The position numbers and the translations under genes are program-made. A stretch of DNA of 64,000 nt, from NCBI RefSeq assembly GCF_018448885.1, contig NZ_RCWB01000025.1:1-64000 (forward strand), given 5' to 3'. This document shows, in pieces, positions 26,505-36,201 of this stretch. Position 1 is the first letter of the stretch. Each line of letters starts with the position of its first letter. The notes under the pieces were generated by a model. The model had not been told where the DNA came from. It saw only the letters and a program-made list of their open reading frames with translations, and ran no database searches. This DNA is from Photorhabdus caribbeanensis (GTDB lineage: Bacteria; Pseudomonadota; Gammaproteobacteria; Enterobacterales; Enterobacteriaceae).

Positions 26505-29500
26505 ATGGCCAGGAAACTATACAGAAAAAAACAGCACAACTAGCAGTTTCACAACAAGCTGTCGAGCTTTTGCTGCAACTTGAGCAACAACAGGTTAAAT
26601 TCTGGCTGGAAGGTGACGCGTTGAAATTTCGCGCGCCTGAGGGAGTGATGAATAATCACGTTATCGCCCAATTGAAGAATTTAAAACCACAAATTATTGC
26701 GTTAATACAGGAGTGGCAGGAACCACAGAATTTTGTAATAAACCCGGCACAGAAGCATTTGCCTTTCTCTCTAAGTGATGTGCAGTCAGCTTATTTTGTC
26801 GGGCGTCATTCAATGTTCGATTATGGCGGCGTGGGTTGTCACGGCTATTTTGAGATCCTGACTGAACATTGGGACGTTAAACGTCTTGAACAGGTATGGA
26901 ATCAACTGATCCAACGCCATGATATGTTGCGGGCGGTATTTACTGTTCAGGGGCAGCAACAGATTTTGCCGAAAGTGCATTATTTCACCATAGATTGCGC
27001 TTCCTCTTCTCAGGAAGAACTTCGGCAAACCATGTCTCACAGGGTTTATCAGACCGATTGTTGGCCTCTATTTGATCTGAAAGTCAGCCAGGCGGCGGAG
27101 AAATCCTGCCTTCATTTCAGTATTGATTTGCTGATTGCTGATTTTCTCAGTGTACAAATTTTGCTGGCGGAACTGTTAAAAGGTTATCAAGAGCCTCAGA
27201 CAGAATTTATTCCATTGCAGGCTAGTTTCCGTGATGTGATGGAGTTTGAGCGACGCCGCCGCCATCATCGTAGCTATGCCAGTGCGCGTGAATATTGGTT
27301 GAAACGTCTGCCTGAGTTGTCGGCAAGCCCACAATTACCTCACCTTCCGGTACAAAGTGGCGTTATCCCTCGTTTCAGCCGTTACGATTTGCAACTCACT
27401 ACTAAGCAGTGGGAGCAATTGCAACAACGTTGTCGTTTGCACGGCGTCTCTCCTTCCGCCCTACTTTTGGCTCTATTTAGTGAAACACTTGGGCGCTGGT
27501 CGGAAACAAAATCTTTTTGCCTCAATCTGACGGTAATGAATCGCCGAGATCTGCATGACGATATCCACCGGATGGTTGGGGATTTTACCAGCGTTAACCT
27601 ATTGCAGACAGATATTAGTCAGTCTCTCTCCCTGCTGGAGCGGGTAAAAAATCTACAGGCGCAACTGTGGCAAGATTTGGAACATAACGCATTCAGCGGT
27701 ATTGAGGTGATACGTGAGCTGGCACGACAAAGGGGAGCAGAAGCTGCGAGAATGCCGATAGTATTTACCAGCGCATTAGTCGGCGAGGGTAAAGAGCAAG
27801 CGCAGGATATTATTAGCCAATTACCGATGGATATTGAGATTGGCTATGGTATCAGCCAGACCCCGCAGGTATGGATTGATTGTCAGGTGATGACTCGTAA
27901 CGGCGGGTTATTGATCAACTGGGATATCATGGAGGGTGTATTCCCGGTGGATATGATCCGCGATATGTTCAGTTGCTTTACTGGAGCGATATATCAGGCG
28001 CTGGAACCTGTTGATATGTGGGATCAGGTACTCGTCATTAATCTGCCGGAATATCAGCAAAAAATGCGGCAACAGGTTAATGCGACTGAGGAAGTGATCC
28101 AATCGGCATTATTACATCAAGGTGTCTTGGAACAAGCCGATAAGACGCCTGATGCATTGGCATTAATTGATGCGTGTGGACCGGTGACTTATCAACAGAT
28201 GGTAACACGTGCAACAAAACTGGCCGCTTTTTTACCCCAAGGCGGACATAGCGCGGTATTGATGGAGAAAAGCGCGGAGCAGATTATTGCTACCCTAGCG
28301 ATTCTCATCGCTGGCGGTGCTTATTTGCCGCTTGATATTTCACAGCCGTTACCACGGATATTGCAAATTCTTGTTGATGCACAGATTGATGCGATATTGA
28401 CAGATAATGAAGTTTTAGCTCGGCAGTTACGGGAACAGGGATTTAATGCTGCTAGCACAGAGAATTTGTCAGAACTGGCAACGACTTCCGTTATGTCAGA
28501 GAAACAAAATGACCCGCATGATTTGGCTTATATTATTTATACCTCTGGCAGTACTGGGCAGCCGAAAGGTGTGATGATAAGCCATGATGCCGCGGTGAAT
28601 ACCATCAGCGATATCAATCGTCGTATGAATGTCACATCGACTGACCGCATATTGGCACTGGCGAGGCTGAGCTTTGATCTGTCTGTTTATGATATTTTTG
28701 GTGTACTTAGCTCTGGAGGCGCACTGATATTGCCTCAAGAACAGGATTTACAAAACCCGGCACAATGGGCGCGGTTAATTGATGAGCATCAGGTTACGTT
28801 GTGGAACTCTGTCCCGGCACAAATGACGATGTTGACCCGCTATCTGTCTGAAGGGGGAAGTGAATCAATGGGTAGTTTGCGCTGTGTAATGATGTCTGGC
28901 GACTGGATTCCGCTGAATTTGCCAACCGCTATTTATCAGCATGCGCCAGATGCTTATCAATTTAGCCTTGGTGGGGCTACTGAAGCTGCTATTTGGTCGA
29001 ATATTTGGCCGATAGAGCCAGCAACAACCTATCACAACAGCATTCCTTATGGTACGCCATTAGCTAATCAGCAGTTCCGTATTTTGGATCTTCATGGAGA
29101 GCCTTGCCCTGATTGGGTTGCGGGAGAACTTTGGATTGGTGGCCGTGGTGTTGCTCAGGGCTATTGGCAGGATGAAGAAAAAACTTGCCATCATTTTATT
29201 ACTGATAACCAAGGACAACGCTGGTACCGCACGGGAGACCGGGGGCGTTATACCATCAATGGCGTGATTGAATTTCTTGGCCGCTGTGATAATCAGGTAA
29301 AAATTCGTGGTTATCGGGTAGAAACAGGTGAGATAGAGGCGGTGTTAGAACGACATCATAGTGTGGCTCAGGCTGCGGTTGTCGTAAAAGGAGATAAGCA
29401 TAATCAAGAATTACACGCTTTTGTTGAAGCTGCGACAGAAAATTCTTTGGAACAGGCAGAGAAGCTATGTCAGCGCTGTGAGATTGCATTACAAAAAGTA

Positions 29501-31960
29501 CGCTCGGTTGCCAGCGATATTGAAGCAACAATAGATAAGCAAAAGGTAGAAAAACTGGTTTGGTTCCTTGATCGTGTGGCCCTGTTGCATATGGTTGGCG
29601 CGTTGGTGGATGTTGGTGCTTTACAGGTAGGAAAGTCCACGACTCTTGCTTCTGTGATGGAAAACGGAAATATTGCGGCAGAAAATCTGCAATTAACACG
29701 CCGATGGCTGAAAGCATTGACTCAACATCAATTAATTCAACAACAAGGCGAGTATTACCAGTTGAATACTGATGTTTCAGAGCATGAAATCAAACAGTGT
29801 TGGCAACAATGTTATGATCTGATGTCAGCATTGGATGATGACCAAGGTTTGCTTACCTATTTGGAACGTAGCAGCCGGTGTCTACCGGAATTGTTGCAGG
29901 GCAAAGAAGATCCGCTGAATTTGTTATTCCCTGACGGCAAGCTGGATGTTGCGACTAAAACTTACCAAAACAATCTGATCAGTAAAATGATGAATCGCTT
30001 GTTGCTGGCAGCGGCTGAACAAAAAGCGGCTCAGATTAATCATGAGGAAAAACGTTGCCTGCGGGTATTGGAAATTGGAGCTGGCGTAGGTGGCACCAGT
30101 AACGTGTTGATCCCGCAACTGGCAGGCTGGCAAGTCGAATATACCTTTACCGATATTTCCCCATTCTTCCTAAATGAGGCCAGATTACGTTATCAGCAGT
30201 TTGATTTTGTTCGTTACCAGTTGTTTGATTTCAATCGTACACCGGTAGAACAAGGGTTCGATTGTGGTCAGTTTGACGTGATTGTTTCTTCTAATGTTTT
30301 GCACAATGCCATTATTGCTCGTCAAGGATTAGAGCATCTGCGCCAGTTACTGGCTCCGAATGGATGGCTGTTGGTTATTGAGGCGACACGGGATAATTAC
30401 CAGTTGATGACTTCTATGGAGTTTAAGCATGGTTTGAGTGATTTTGCGGATGAACGGCTGGAGTTTGATTCACCGTTTATGCCGCAGAAAAATTGGCTCA
30501 ATGCCATGCTCGACGTGGGGGCGGAGACGTTATGGGCTTATCCGCCAGCAGAGGATGCGCTTTATCAACTAGGGCAGAGTTTTATTTTGGCGCAATTTAA
30601 TCTCAACCGTAAACAATGCGACAGCGCAACATTACTAGAGTCATTAAAACAACAACTGCCTGCTTATATGGTGCCTGCTCGCCTTACCATACTTGATCGG
30701 CTGCCTGTGACAACTAATGGCAAAGTTGATCGTAAAAGTATGCCGGATTTACCAGAGCGTAGCGGAAATGAACCAGTAGCAGAGAGCAACAGCAGCGACA
30801 AATTGGAACAGACCTTACTGACGTTGTGCCGGGAATTGCTCGGGCACAATAATATTGGTCTTGATGATGATTTCTTCACTAGCGGCGGTGACTCATTATT
30901 AATAACGCAATGGATAAGCAGGATTCGTCAGGAGCTTGGGGAAGATAACGTTCCGTGGGAGGGCAGTTTGCGTCAGGTTCTGCAACAGCCAACCGTTCGT
31001 GCCCTGGCGGCATTTCTGCGTACTCAATCAGAGCAGGATAAGAGATCATCAGATAGCCATTCTTGTCTGACGTTATTGAAAGAAGGCCACGGTGATCCCG
31101 TCATTATTTTGCATGAAGGTAGTGGTACGGTACTGCCTTGCCTACCTTTGACCGAAAAACTTTCTGGCCCGGTTTATGCGTTGAGTGTGGTAGATACAGA
31201 AGCTTTCCTGCAAATTCCGTCTGAGCAGTTAATATCTCAATTAGCTCAACATTATTTGCGGGATATTCAATCCTTGTCTGGTGATTGCCATTTATTTGGT
31301 TATTGCATGGGTGGGTTATTGGCCTTTGAAATGGCGCGTCAAGCCATGGAAAATCAGACGCCTGTCGCCTCAGTAACGATTGCCAGCAGTTATCAGATCC
31401 CTTATCTGATTGATGACCCACTGATGATAGATATGGCGATTATCTGGGGATTGTCTGTGGAGTGCCCGTGGCCATTGCCTCAGGAACAACTGGAAACCGT
31501 TTATGAAGGGTTGCTGGCGGAAAAGCCAGCGATAATTGATCGCCATTCTGTTGCTGAGTACGCTCGTGCTCGTGGAATGGACGCTTTTGCCGATGCTTAT
31601 ATGGCTGTGGTAGATATCCAAGAAGATCAGCGTCTACAGCAATTAGTCAGCGCTATTCGTAAAAATGATATTGCTGAAAAAGAGTTAATGCGGATGTGTT
31701 CTGTTTTCCGTCACAGCATTAATGGTGTTTGCCGTTATCAGCCAGATTATTTTGCCGGTGATCTGACGTTTGCCTGCCAAAATAATGATACTTATTTGCT
31801 GCCCGCGCTTCAGCAGGATATGAAAGAGTTCTGGCAGCAATATTGTCTTGGAGACGTGAATTATCTTTCACTGAATGGCGACCATTTTGACTGTATTAAA
31901 TCAGATAATGTGATGCCATTGGTAAACCATCTTGAGCAACGCAAAACACAGGTGAGCTAA
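26501..31960 (+). CDS. NRPS: TubC docking-Cy-A(MT)-PCP-TE
   Basis: An 1819-residue terminal module. A TubC-type docking domain (1-75) should accept the upstream synthetase. Cy (88-480) has DLLIAD at 209-214. The A domain (about 535-1410) has YTSGSTG near 680 and a hand-read code DLYNMSLIWK, again Cys. It holds an inserted methyltransferase with an intact SAM loop (LEIGAGVGG near 1190), expected to alpha-methylate the thiazoline as in yersiniabactin. PCP has SGGDSLLIT with Ser1465. The thioesterase (about 1530-1819) has the motif GYCMGG, with Cys1602 in place of the usual Ser, and GDH with His1795. Cysteine TEs are uncommon and in some systems allow strained or thio-type release. Translation is coupled to both neighbours. 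Confidence 0.9.
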   Translation: MNGQETIQKKTAQLAVSQQAVELLLQLEQQQVKFWLEGDALKFRAPEGVMNNHVIAQLKNLKPQIIALIQEWQEPQNFVINPAQKHLPFSLSDVQSAYFVGRHSMFDYGGVGCHGYFEILTEHWDVKRLEQVWNQLIQRHDMLRAVFTVQGQQQILPKVHYFTIDCASSSQEELRQTMSHRVYQTDCWPLFDLKVSQAAEKSCLHFSIDLLIADFLSVQILLAELLKGYQEPQTEFIPLQASFRDVMEFERRRRHHRSYASAREYWLKRLPELSASPQLPHLPVQSGVIPRFSRYDLQLTTKQWEQLQQRCRLHGVSPSALLLALFSETLGRWSETKSFCLNLTVMNRRDLHDDIHRMVGDFTSVNLLQTDISQSLSLLERVKNLQAQLWQDLEHNAFSGIEVIRELARQRGAEAARMPIVFTSALVGEGKEQAQDIISQLPMDIEIGYGISQTPQVWIDCQVMTRNGGLLINWDIMEGVFPVDMIRDMFSCFTGAIYQALEPVDMWDQVLVINLPEYQQKMRQQVNATEEVIQSALLHQGVLEQADKTPDALALIDACGPVTYQQMVTRATKLAAFLPQGGHSAVLMEKSAEQIIATLAILIAGGAYLPLDISQPLPRILQILVDAQIDAILTDNEVLARQLREQGFNAASTENLSELATTSVMSEKQNDPHDLAYIIYTSGSTGQPKGVMISHDAAVNTISDINRRMNVTSTDRILALARLSFDLSVYDIFGVLSSGGALILPQEQDLQNPAQWARLIDEHQVTLWNSVPAQMTMLTRYLSEGGSESMGSLRCVMMSGDWIPLNLPTAIYQHAPDAYQFSLGGATEAAIWSNIWPIEPATTYHNSIPYGTPLANQQFRILDLHGEPCPDWVAGELWIGGRGVAQGYWQDEEKTCHHFITDNQGQRWYRTGDRGRYTINGVIEFLGRCDNQVKIRGYRVETGEIEAVLERHHSVAQAAVVVKGDKHNQELHAFVEAATENSLEQAEKLCQRCEIALQKVRSVASDIEATIDKQKVEKLVWFLDRVALLHMVGALVDVGALQVGKSTTLASVMENGNIAAENLQLTRRWLKALTQHQLIQQQGEYYQLNTDVSEHEIKQCWQQCYDLMSALDDDQGLLTYLERSSRCLPELLQGKEDPLNLLFPDGKLDVATKTYQNNLISKMMNRLLLAAAEQKAAQINHEEKRCLRVLEIGAGVGGTSNVLIPQLAGWQVEYTFTDISPFFLNEARLRYQQFDFVRYQLFDFNRTPVEQGFDCGQFDVIVSSNVLHNAIIARQGLEHLRQLLAPNGWLLVIEATRDNYQLMTSMEFKHGLSDFADERLEFDSPFMPQKNWLNAMLDVGAETLWAYPPAEDALYQLGQSFILAQFNLNRKQCDSATLLESLKQQLPAYMVPARLTILDRLPVTTNGKVDRKSMPDLPERSGNEPVAESNSSDKLEQTLLTLCRELLGHNNIGLDDDFFTSGGDSLLITQWISRIRQELGEDNVPWEGSLRQVLQQPTVRALAAFLRTQSEQDKRSSDSHSCLTLLKEGHGDPVIILHEGSGTVLPCLPLTEKLSGPVYALSVVDTEAFLQIPSEQLISQLAQHYLRDIQSLSGDCHLFGYCMGGLLAFEMARQAMENQTPVASVTIASSYQIPYLIDDPLMIDMAIIWGLSVECPWPLPQEQLETVYEGLLAEKPAIIDRHSVAEYARARGMDAFADAYMAVVDIQEDQRLQQLVSAIRKNDIAEKELMRMCSVFRHSINGVCRYQPDYFAGDLTFACQNNDTYLLPALQQDMKEFWQQYCLGDVNYLSLNGDHFDCIKSDNVMPLVNHLEQRKTQVS

Positions 31961-33034
31961 ATGCATTGGGATAAAAAAATTCTGGTCATAGGTTCCACGG
32001 GAGCAGTAGGACGCTCTGTTGTTGCTGCATTGAATCAATTGGGTTATCAGGTGTCTGGGGCCGGGCGTCGCCCCTGTACTGAATTAGTTGATTATCATCA
32101 GATAGATTTATTCGATGAAAAAGCACTGACTGAGCTTTGTCAGCCGTTTTCTTTGATCATTAATGCCGCAGGCCCGGCTTCGCAAATTCAGGACAGAATT
32201 GCCAGAGCAGCATTGGCTGCGGCAACGCATTATCTGGATGTTGCAGGAGAACCTATTGTCTGGCGGCAATTGGCGTCAGATGAGAAATTAGCGCCGTTAT
32301 TACAGAAATCAGCTTGTGTCTTGGGCGCGGGATATGTTCCGGGATTTGCTTCGATTTTACCTTTTCTAGCGGTAAACCGGCTGAGATCAGTAAGTAAAAT
32401 GCGGTCATATCTTGGGGGAATAGAGCCTTTTACGGTGACTTCTGCCATTGATTTTATTGATAGCCTGAATGAACAGAATGGTAAAGCAGGTCATATCTTA
32501 TCTGGAGGAAGGTTACAACGGGCAGCAATAGAAAAGAATGTTCAGCCCGAAACGGCTAACAGGACATTTGATGCCCTGCCATATCTCAGTTTTGAATTGG
32601 AAAGAGTTGCTCGTCAACTAAATCTGATTGATTTTGCTGCATTTAATTTACTGGCGGATCGCCAGCTATTGCTGACAGATCAGTTCAATGGTGAGCTGGG
32701 AATTAAACAGCTAATCAGCCAGAGTGAAGAACTAACGCATCGTTATGGTCAACAGCAACATATTTTGCTGGAAGCAGAAGGTGTATTAGCGGGGCAACCC
32801 GTTACTCTCATTGCCAAAGGGCGTTTTACTGATAGCTATCGTTTTACCGGAGTAGTTGCTGCATTGGCGGCTGATATGATGCTCAAAACACCACAATCAG
32901 GGTTGAAATGGCTATCTGATTTAGCTGATGCAGAGCAGTTATTGTCAGGGCTTGAGCGAATGGGGGCCTTTGAATACTGGCAGATAGAGATGAAGTTGCG
33001 TCAGAGCGCAGATTATGTCGAGGGAGAACTATGA
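31961..33034 (+). CDS. Saccharopine dehydrogenase-like NAD(P)-dependent reductase
   Basis: A 357-residue cytosolic oxidoreductase with an N-terminal Rossmann motif, GSTGAVG at about 12-18, and the saccharopine dehydrogenase NADP-binding domain pattern (IINAAGP and YLDVAGEP). The start codon directly follows the NRPS stop codon (TAAATG), and the gene ends in an ATGA overlap with the imide reductase, so it is clearly part of the pathway. Classical yersiniabactin clusters have no such gene. Its role is unknown. A second imine or thioester reduction, or a post-assembly change of the released product, is possible. Full length with no defect seen. Confidence 0.75.
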   Translation: MHWDKKILVIGSTGAVGRSVVAALNQLGYQVSGAGRRPCTELVDYHQIDLFDEKALTELCQPFSLIINAAGPASQIQDRIARAALAAATHYLDVAGEPIVWRQLASDEKLAPLLQKSACVLGAGYVPGFASILPFLAVNRLRSVSKMRSYLGGIEPFTVTSAIDFIDSLNEQNGKAGHILSGGRLQRAAIEKNVQPETANRTFDALPYLSFELERVARQLNLIDFAAFNLLADRQLLLTDQFNGELGIKQLISQSEELTHRYGQQQHILLEAEGVLAGQPVTLIAKGRFTDSYRFTGVVAALAADMMLKTPQSGLKWLSDLADAEQLLSGLERMGAFEYWQIEMKLRQSADYVEGEL

Positions 33035-34158
33035 GCCGTCCATTGCGTGTTATCGTTTGTGGTACTTTGTTCGGTCAAGTCTATTTGTCAGCGTTTAAAA
33101 CCCATTTTCCGGGTTTTGAATTGGCAGGAATTATTGCCCGTGGCAGTGAGCGCTCACAGAGGTTGGCGGCTGAATATCAGGTGCCTTTGTATGAACAAGT
33201 TTCCCAGTTGCCAGATGATATCGATATTGCCTGTGTGGTGGTACGTTCCGCCATTGTTGGCGGCGCAGGAAGTGAACTAACAAAACAATTGTTGAGCAGA
33301 GGAATTCATGTTTTACAGGAACATCCGGTTTATCAACGTGATGTGGCGGAGTGTTTGAAACTTGCTCGCCAACATAATTGTTGTTACTCAGTCAATACGC
33401 ACTATCCGAATGTTCCGGCAGTACGGCAATTTACTGATTATTTGCAACAGGCAATGCAACATCAGCAACCTTTATTTATTGAAGCCACTTGTGGCGTTCA
33501 AGTGATTTGCGGTTTACTGGATATTCTAGGGCGTGCATTAGGGAGATTTACCCCTTTTGCTTTTGGGGACGCACATCACTGGGATAAACAATTATTGACT
33601 CAGGCTACCAGTTATCCACCGTATACCACTATTCAAGGGGTTATTATGGGGGTTCCTTTGATTCTGAATTTGCAGAATCAGCTTGATCCTGGTGATCCTG
33701 ATAATCATTTCCACATTATGCAACGTATTTGCGTAGGTCTGCCCAGTGGTAATTTGCTGCTGGTGAATACACATGGTCCAGTGCTGTGGAATTCACGTTT
33801 CCATATACCACGCCAGCGTACAACCAGTGGGGTAAGGGAGCCTCTGCTGCCACAACAGGCTGCCCATTACTTTAAACCACCAACCGCCATTTCTCTGTAT
33901 GACTGTTGCCCAAGCCTGGAGCAGATTACCAATCAGCACTGGCCTGAGGCTATTCGCCATGCTTTGCGGCAATTTGCCATACAGATGAAACAGCCTGATC
34001 CTCGCATGGCGCAATATTTACTGACAATGGCCTCTGTTTGGAAAACATTAATGAGTAAGGTTGGTAATCCAGAAAGTTTGCATGTGCCTGATCCTATTCC
34101 ACCTCAACCAGAGATCAGCGAGTTTCTGAAACAACAAGGGGATGTTTACTATGTTTGA
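33031..34158 (+). CDS. Thiazolinyl imide reductase (Irp3/YbtU/PchG family)
   Basis: A 375-residue NADPH enzyme that reduces a thiazoline ring on the carrier protein to a thiazolidine during chain growth. The N-terminus has CGTLFGQVYLSAF, matching the family's modified Rossmann loop. The HVLQEHPVY segment near 95-103 and NTHYPNVPA near 123-131 are typical of Irp3/PchG. The ATGA overlap with the upstream gene and a short overlap with the thioesterase gene show coupling. It acts in trans on the synthetases. It predicts that one of the three Cys-derived rings is a thiazolidine. Confidence 0.85.
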   Translation: MSRPLRVIVCGTLFGQVYLSAFKTHFPGFELAGIIARGSERSQRLAAEYQVPLYEQVSQLPDDIDIACVVVRSAIVGGAGSELTKQLLSRGIHVLQEHPVYQRDVAECLKLARQHNCCYSVNTHYPNVPAVRQFTDYLQQAMQHQQPLFIEATCGVQVICGLLDILGRALGRFTPFAFGDAHHWDKQLLTQATSYPPYTTIQGVIMGVPLILNLQNQLDPGDPDNHFHIMQRICVGLPSGNLLLVNTHGPVLWNSRFHIPRQRTTSGVREPLLPQQAAHYFKPPTAISLYDCCPSLEQITNQHWPEAIRHALRQFAIQMKQPDPRMAQYLLTMASVWKTLMSKVGNPESLHVPDPIPPQPEISEFLKQQGDVYYV

Positions 34159-34915
34159 TAACGCATCGTTTGCTAGAACAGCGCAACTAATAAAGCCGGG
34201 AAGTAGTAGCCAACTGATATGTTTTCATTATGCCGGGGGCAGAGCAGAATATTTTATCCCCTGGCGTGACGGAATTTCAAAGGATATTGCAGTTTATGCA
34301 GTTCAATTACCTGGACATGGCACGCGAATCAACGAACCGTTGCAAACTTGTATTCATCAGTTAGCAGATAACTTAGTCAAGGTCTTGAATATCTTGCCTT
34401 CACGTCCGACTTATTTTTTTGGGCATAGTATGGGAGCTGCGCTGGCATTTGAGGTGGCATTGCGTATGCAACAACAGGGTAGAAAAATCTGCGCGTTATT
34501 TGTTTCTGCCCGTCTGCCGCCGCACAAAAATAATGGTAATGATTATCATCGTCGAGATGAGTTGCAACTGTTGAATAAAATTACTTCTTTGGGCGGTTCT
34601 GCGATTGATTATCAGGCAATGCCCGAATTGAAAGCATTATTAATGCCCATTTTCCGAGCGGATTTTCAGGCTATTGAAACGTATCAACGCCGTTGCCGAC
34701 AACAACTTGATTGCCCAGTGTTTGCTTGTGCCGGGGAACGTGATACGGAAGTTTCCCCGGAAGAGATGGCACAGTGGCAGTTGATAACTAAAGGTAAATT
34801 TGAATTGAGAGTATTTGATGGAGGGCATTTTTACCTCAATGATAAACCTTCAATTTTATTTGACTATATCAACAGTAATATTGCTGCTTCTATGGCGTCA
34901 TTGAGTAATAAATAA
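34151..34915 (+). CDS. Type II thioesterase (YbtT-like)
   Basis: A 254-residue alpha/beta hydrolase that clears wrongly loaded or stalled groups from carrier proteins. The nucleophile motif is GHSMG near residue 93, and the late GGHFYLND supplies the catalytic His. An earlier ATG at 34142 would give 257 residues, but I prefer ATG 34151 because AAGGGG at 34136 is then 9 bases away. It overlaps the end of the reductase gene by 8 bases. Unlike the integrated TE of the NRPS, this one keeps Ser. Confidence 0.85.
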   Translation: MFDNASFARTAQLIKPGSSSQLICFHYAGGRAEYFIPWRDGISKDIAVYAVQLPGHGTRINEPLQTCIHQLADNLVKVLNILPSRPTYFFGHSMGAALAFEVALRMQQQGRKICALFVSARLPPHKNNGNDYHRRDELQLLNKITSLGGSAIDYQAMPELKALLMPIFRADFQAIETYQRRCRQQLDCPVFACAGERDTEVSPEEMAQWQLITKGKFELRVFDGGHFYLNDKPSILFDYINSNIAASMASLSNK

Positions 34916-34929
34916 ATTTAGGAAATATC

Positions 34930-36201
34930 ATGAAATATAATCATAACCTTGTTGGTTTATTCGGTCTTTATTGTGCGCAAGGTGCTCCTCTGGGGTTGGC
35001 AATTTTTGCCTTGCCAGGGATCTTACGGCAACAAGGGGCTGATATGCAGTTTATCGGTCTTATTGGTTTATGCATGTTACCCTGGGCATTCAAATTTATC
35101 TGGGCTTCTTTCATTGAAAACCATAAACCGTGGGGGTTTAGCAAACTTTCTTCTGGATTAGCTTGGATTCAGCTACTTAAAATACTTTCATTGCTTGCTG
35201 TCGCTTCTCTATGGTTTTTCAGTCCACAAACTGATGTCATTGGTTTGCTGATCATACTCACATTAATTAATCTGCTTTATGCCAGCCAGGATGTTGCAGT
35301 TGATGCTCTGGCAGTGCGCACTTTTGCCGGCAGCCGTCATGTCAAAGTGAATGTCGGTCAGGTTGCCGGGTTTAGTTTGGGGATGCTGGCAGGGGGCATT
35401 CTTAGCCTTTATGTTTTCAGTTCTGTGGGTTGGCGCAATATGGTGCTGTTTTTTTTGCTAGTTCAGATAGTTTGCCATATCCCATTTATGCTTAATAAGG
35501 ATAAATTCAATATCGATCAGCAACTTCCTGTTAATCCGGGCAGTGCTTCCATATGGAAAATATTCCGCCGTCAGGGAAGCTTGCCGGTCATTCTGATGGC
35601 ATTGTTGTTCAAGTTCGCCAGTACTCTTGGGGCTGCATTGATATCACCTCTCCTTGTGGATATGGGCGTTAATCTGGAATTTATTGCTCTGATTTCCGGC
35701 AGTGTTTTAATTATCAGTTACATCACAGGAGCGCTAGTTGCGGGTTTTCTTCATCGCTGGTTTTCCAGCCCGGCTTTGGCATTAAGCGGGCTGATTGCCA
35801 GTGCGTTATGTTGGTTAGGACTGGCGATTTCACTGACTGTATCGTCAACAGATCCCACAATGGTCTTTATCTTTTTTGTCTTGGAAGGCTTCTTTTTCAA
35901 TCTGAGTTGCGTCTCTTTCTTTTCTTGCTTCATGTGCTGGAGCGAAGGCGATAGCAAACAGGATGTTATTCAGCCAGGAACAAATTTTACATTGCTGCAA
36001 TGTTGTGAAGTGCTTGGTAGTAGTGCGGCAATGGTCATTGCCGGAACGTTGGCGCACTACTGGGGATTCACCAATGCTTTCTATGCGGCGGTTGCCGGGG
36101 GTATTACGACAATTATTATCGTGACAGTCTGTTTCCGTCTGGCTCCGTCTATGATTGTCCGCCCGCCTGCTCAGCTTCAGCAAGTTGAGGTACATCAATG
36201 A
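34930..36201 (+). CDS. MFS metallophore transporter (YbtX/RhtX/FptX-like)
   Basis: A 423-residue inner-membrane carrier with about 12 hydrophobic segments. The opening GLYCAQGAPLGLAIFALPGILRQ (in two parts, residues 12-23 and 24-34) and YASQDVAVDALAV near 117-129 are typical of the AmpG-like RhtX/FptX siderophore permeases. In related clusters such a carrier moves the metal-loaded siderophore or fragment across the inner membrane. The ribosome site TTAGGAAA is clear. It overlaps the following ABC gene by ATGA. Direction of transport is inferred from homologues. Confidence 0.8.
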   Translation: MKYNHNLVGLFGLYCAQGAPLGLAIFALPGILRQQGADMQFIGLIGLCMLPWAFKFIWASFIENHKPWGFSKLSSGLAWIQLLKILSLLAVASLWFFSPQTDVIGLLIILTLINLLYASQDVAVDALAVRTFAGSRHVKVNVGQVAGFSLGMLAGGILSLYVFSSVGWRNMVLFFLLVQIVCHIPFMLNKDKFNIDQQLPVNPGSASIWKIFRRQGSLPVILMALLFKFASTLGAALISPLLVDMGVNLEFIALISGSVLIISYITGALVAGFLHRWFSSPALALSGLIASALCWLGLAISLTVSSTDPTMVFIFFVLEGFFFNLSCVSFFSCFMCWSEGDSKQDVIQPGTNFTLLQCCEVLGSSAAMVIAGTLAHYWGFTNAFYAAVAGGITTIIIVTVCFRLAPSMIVRPPAQLQQVEVHQ

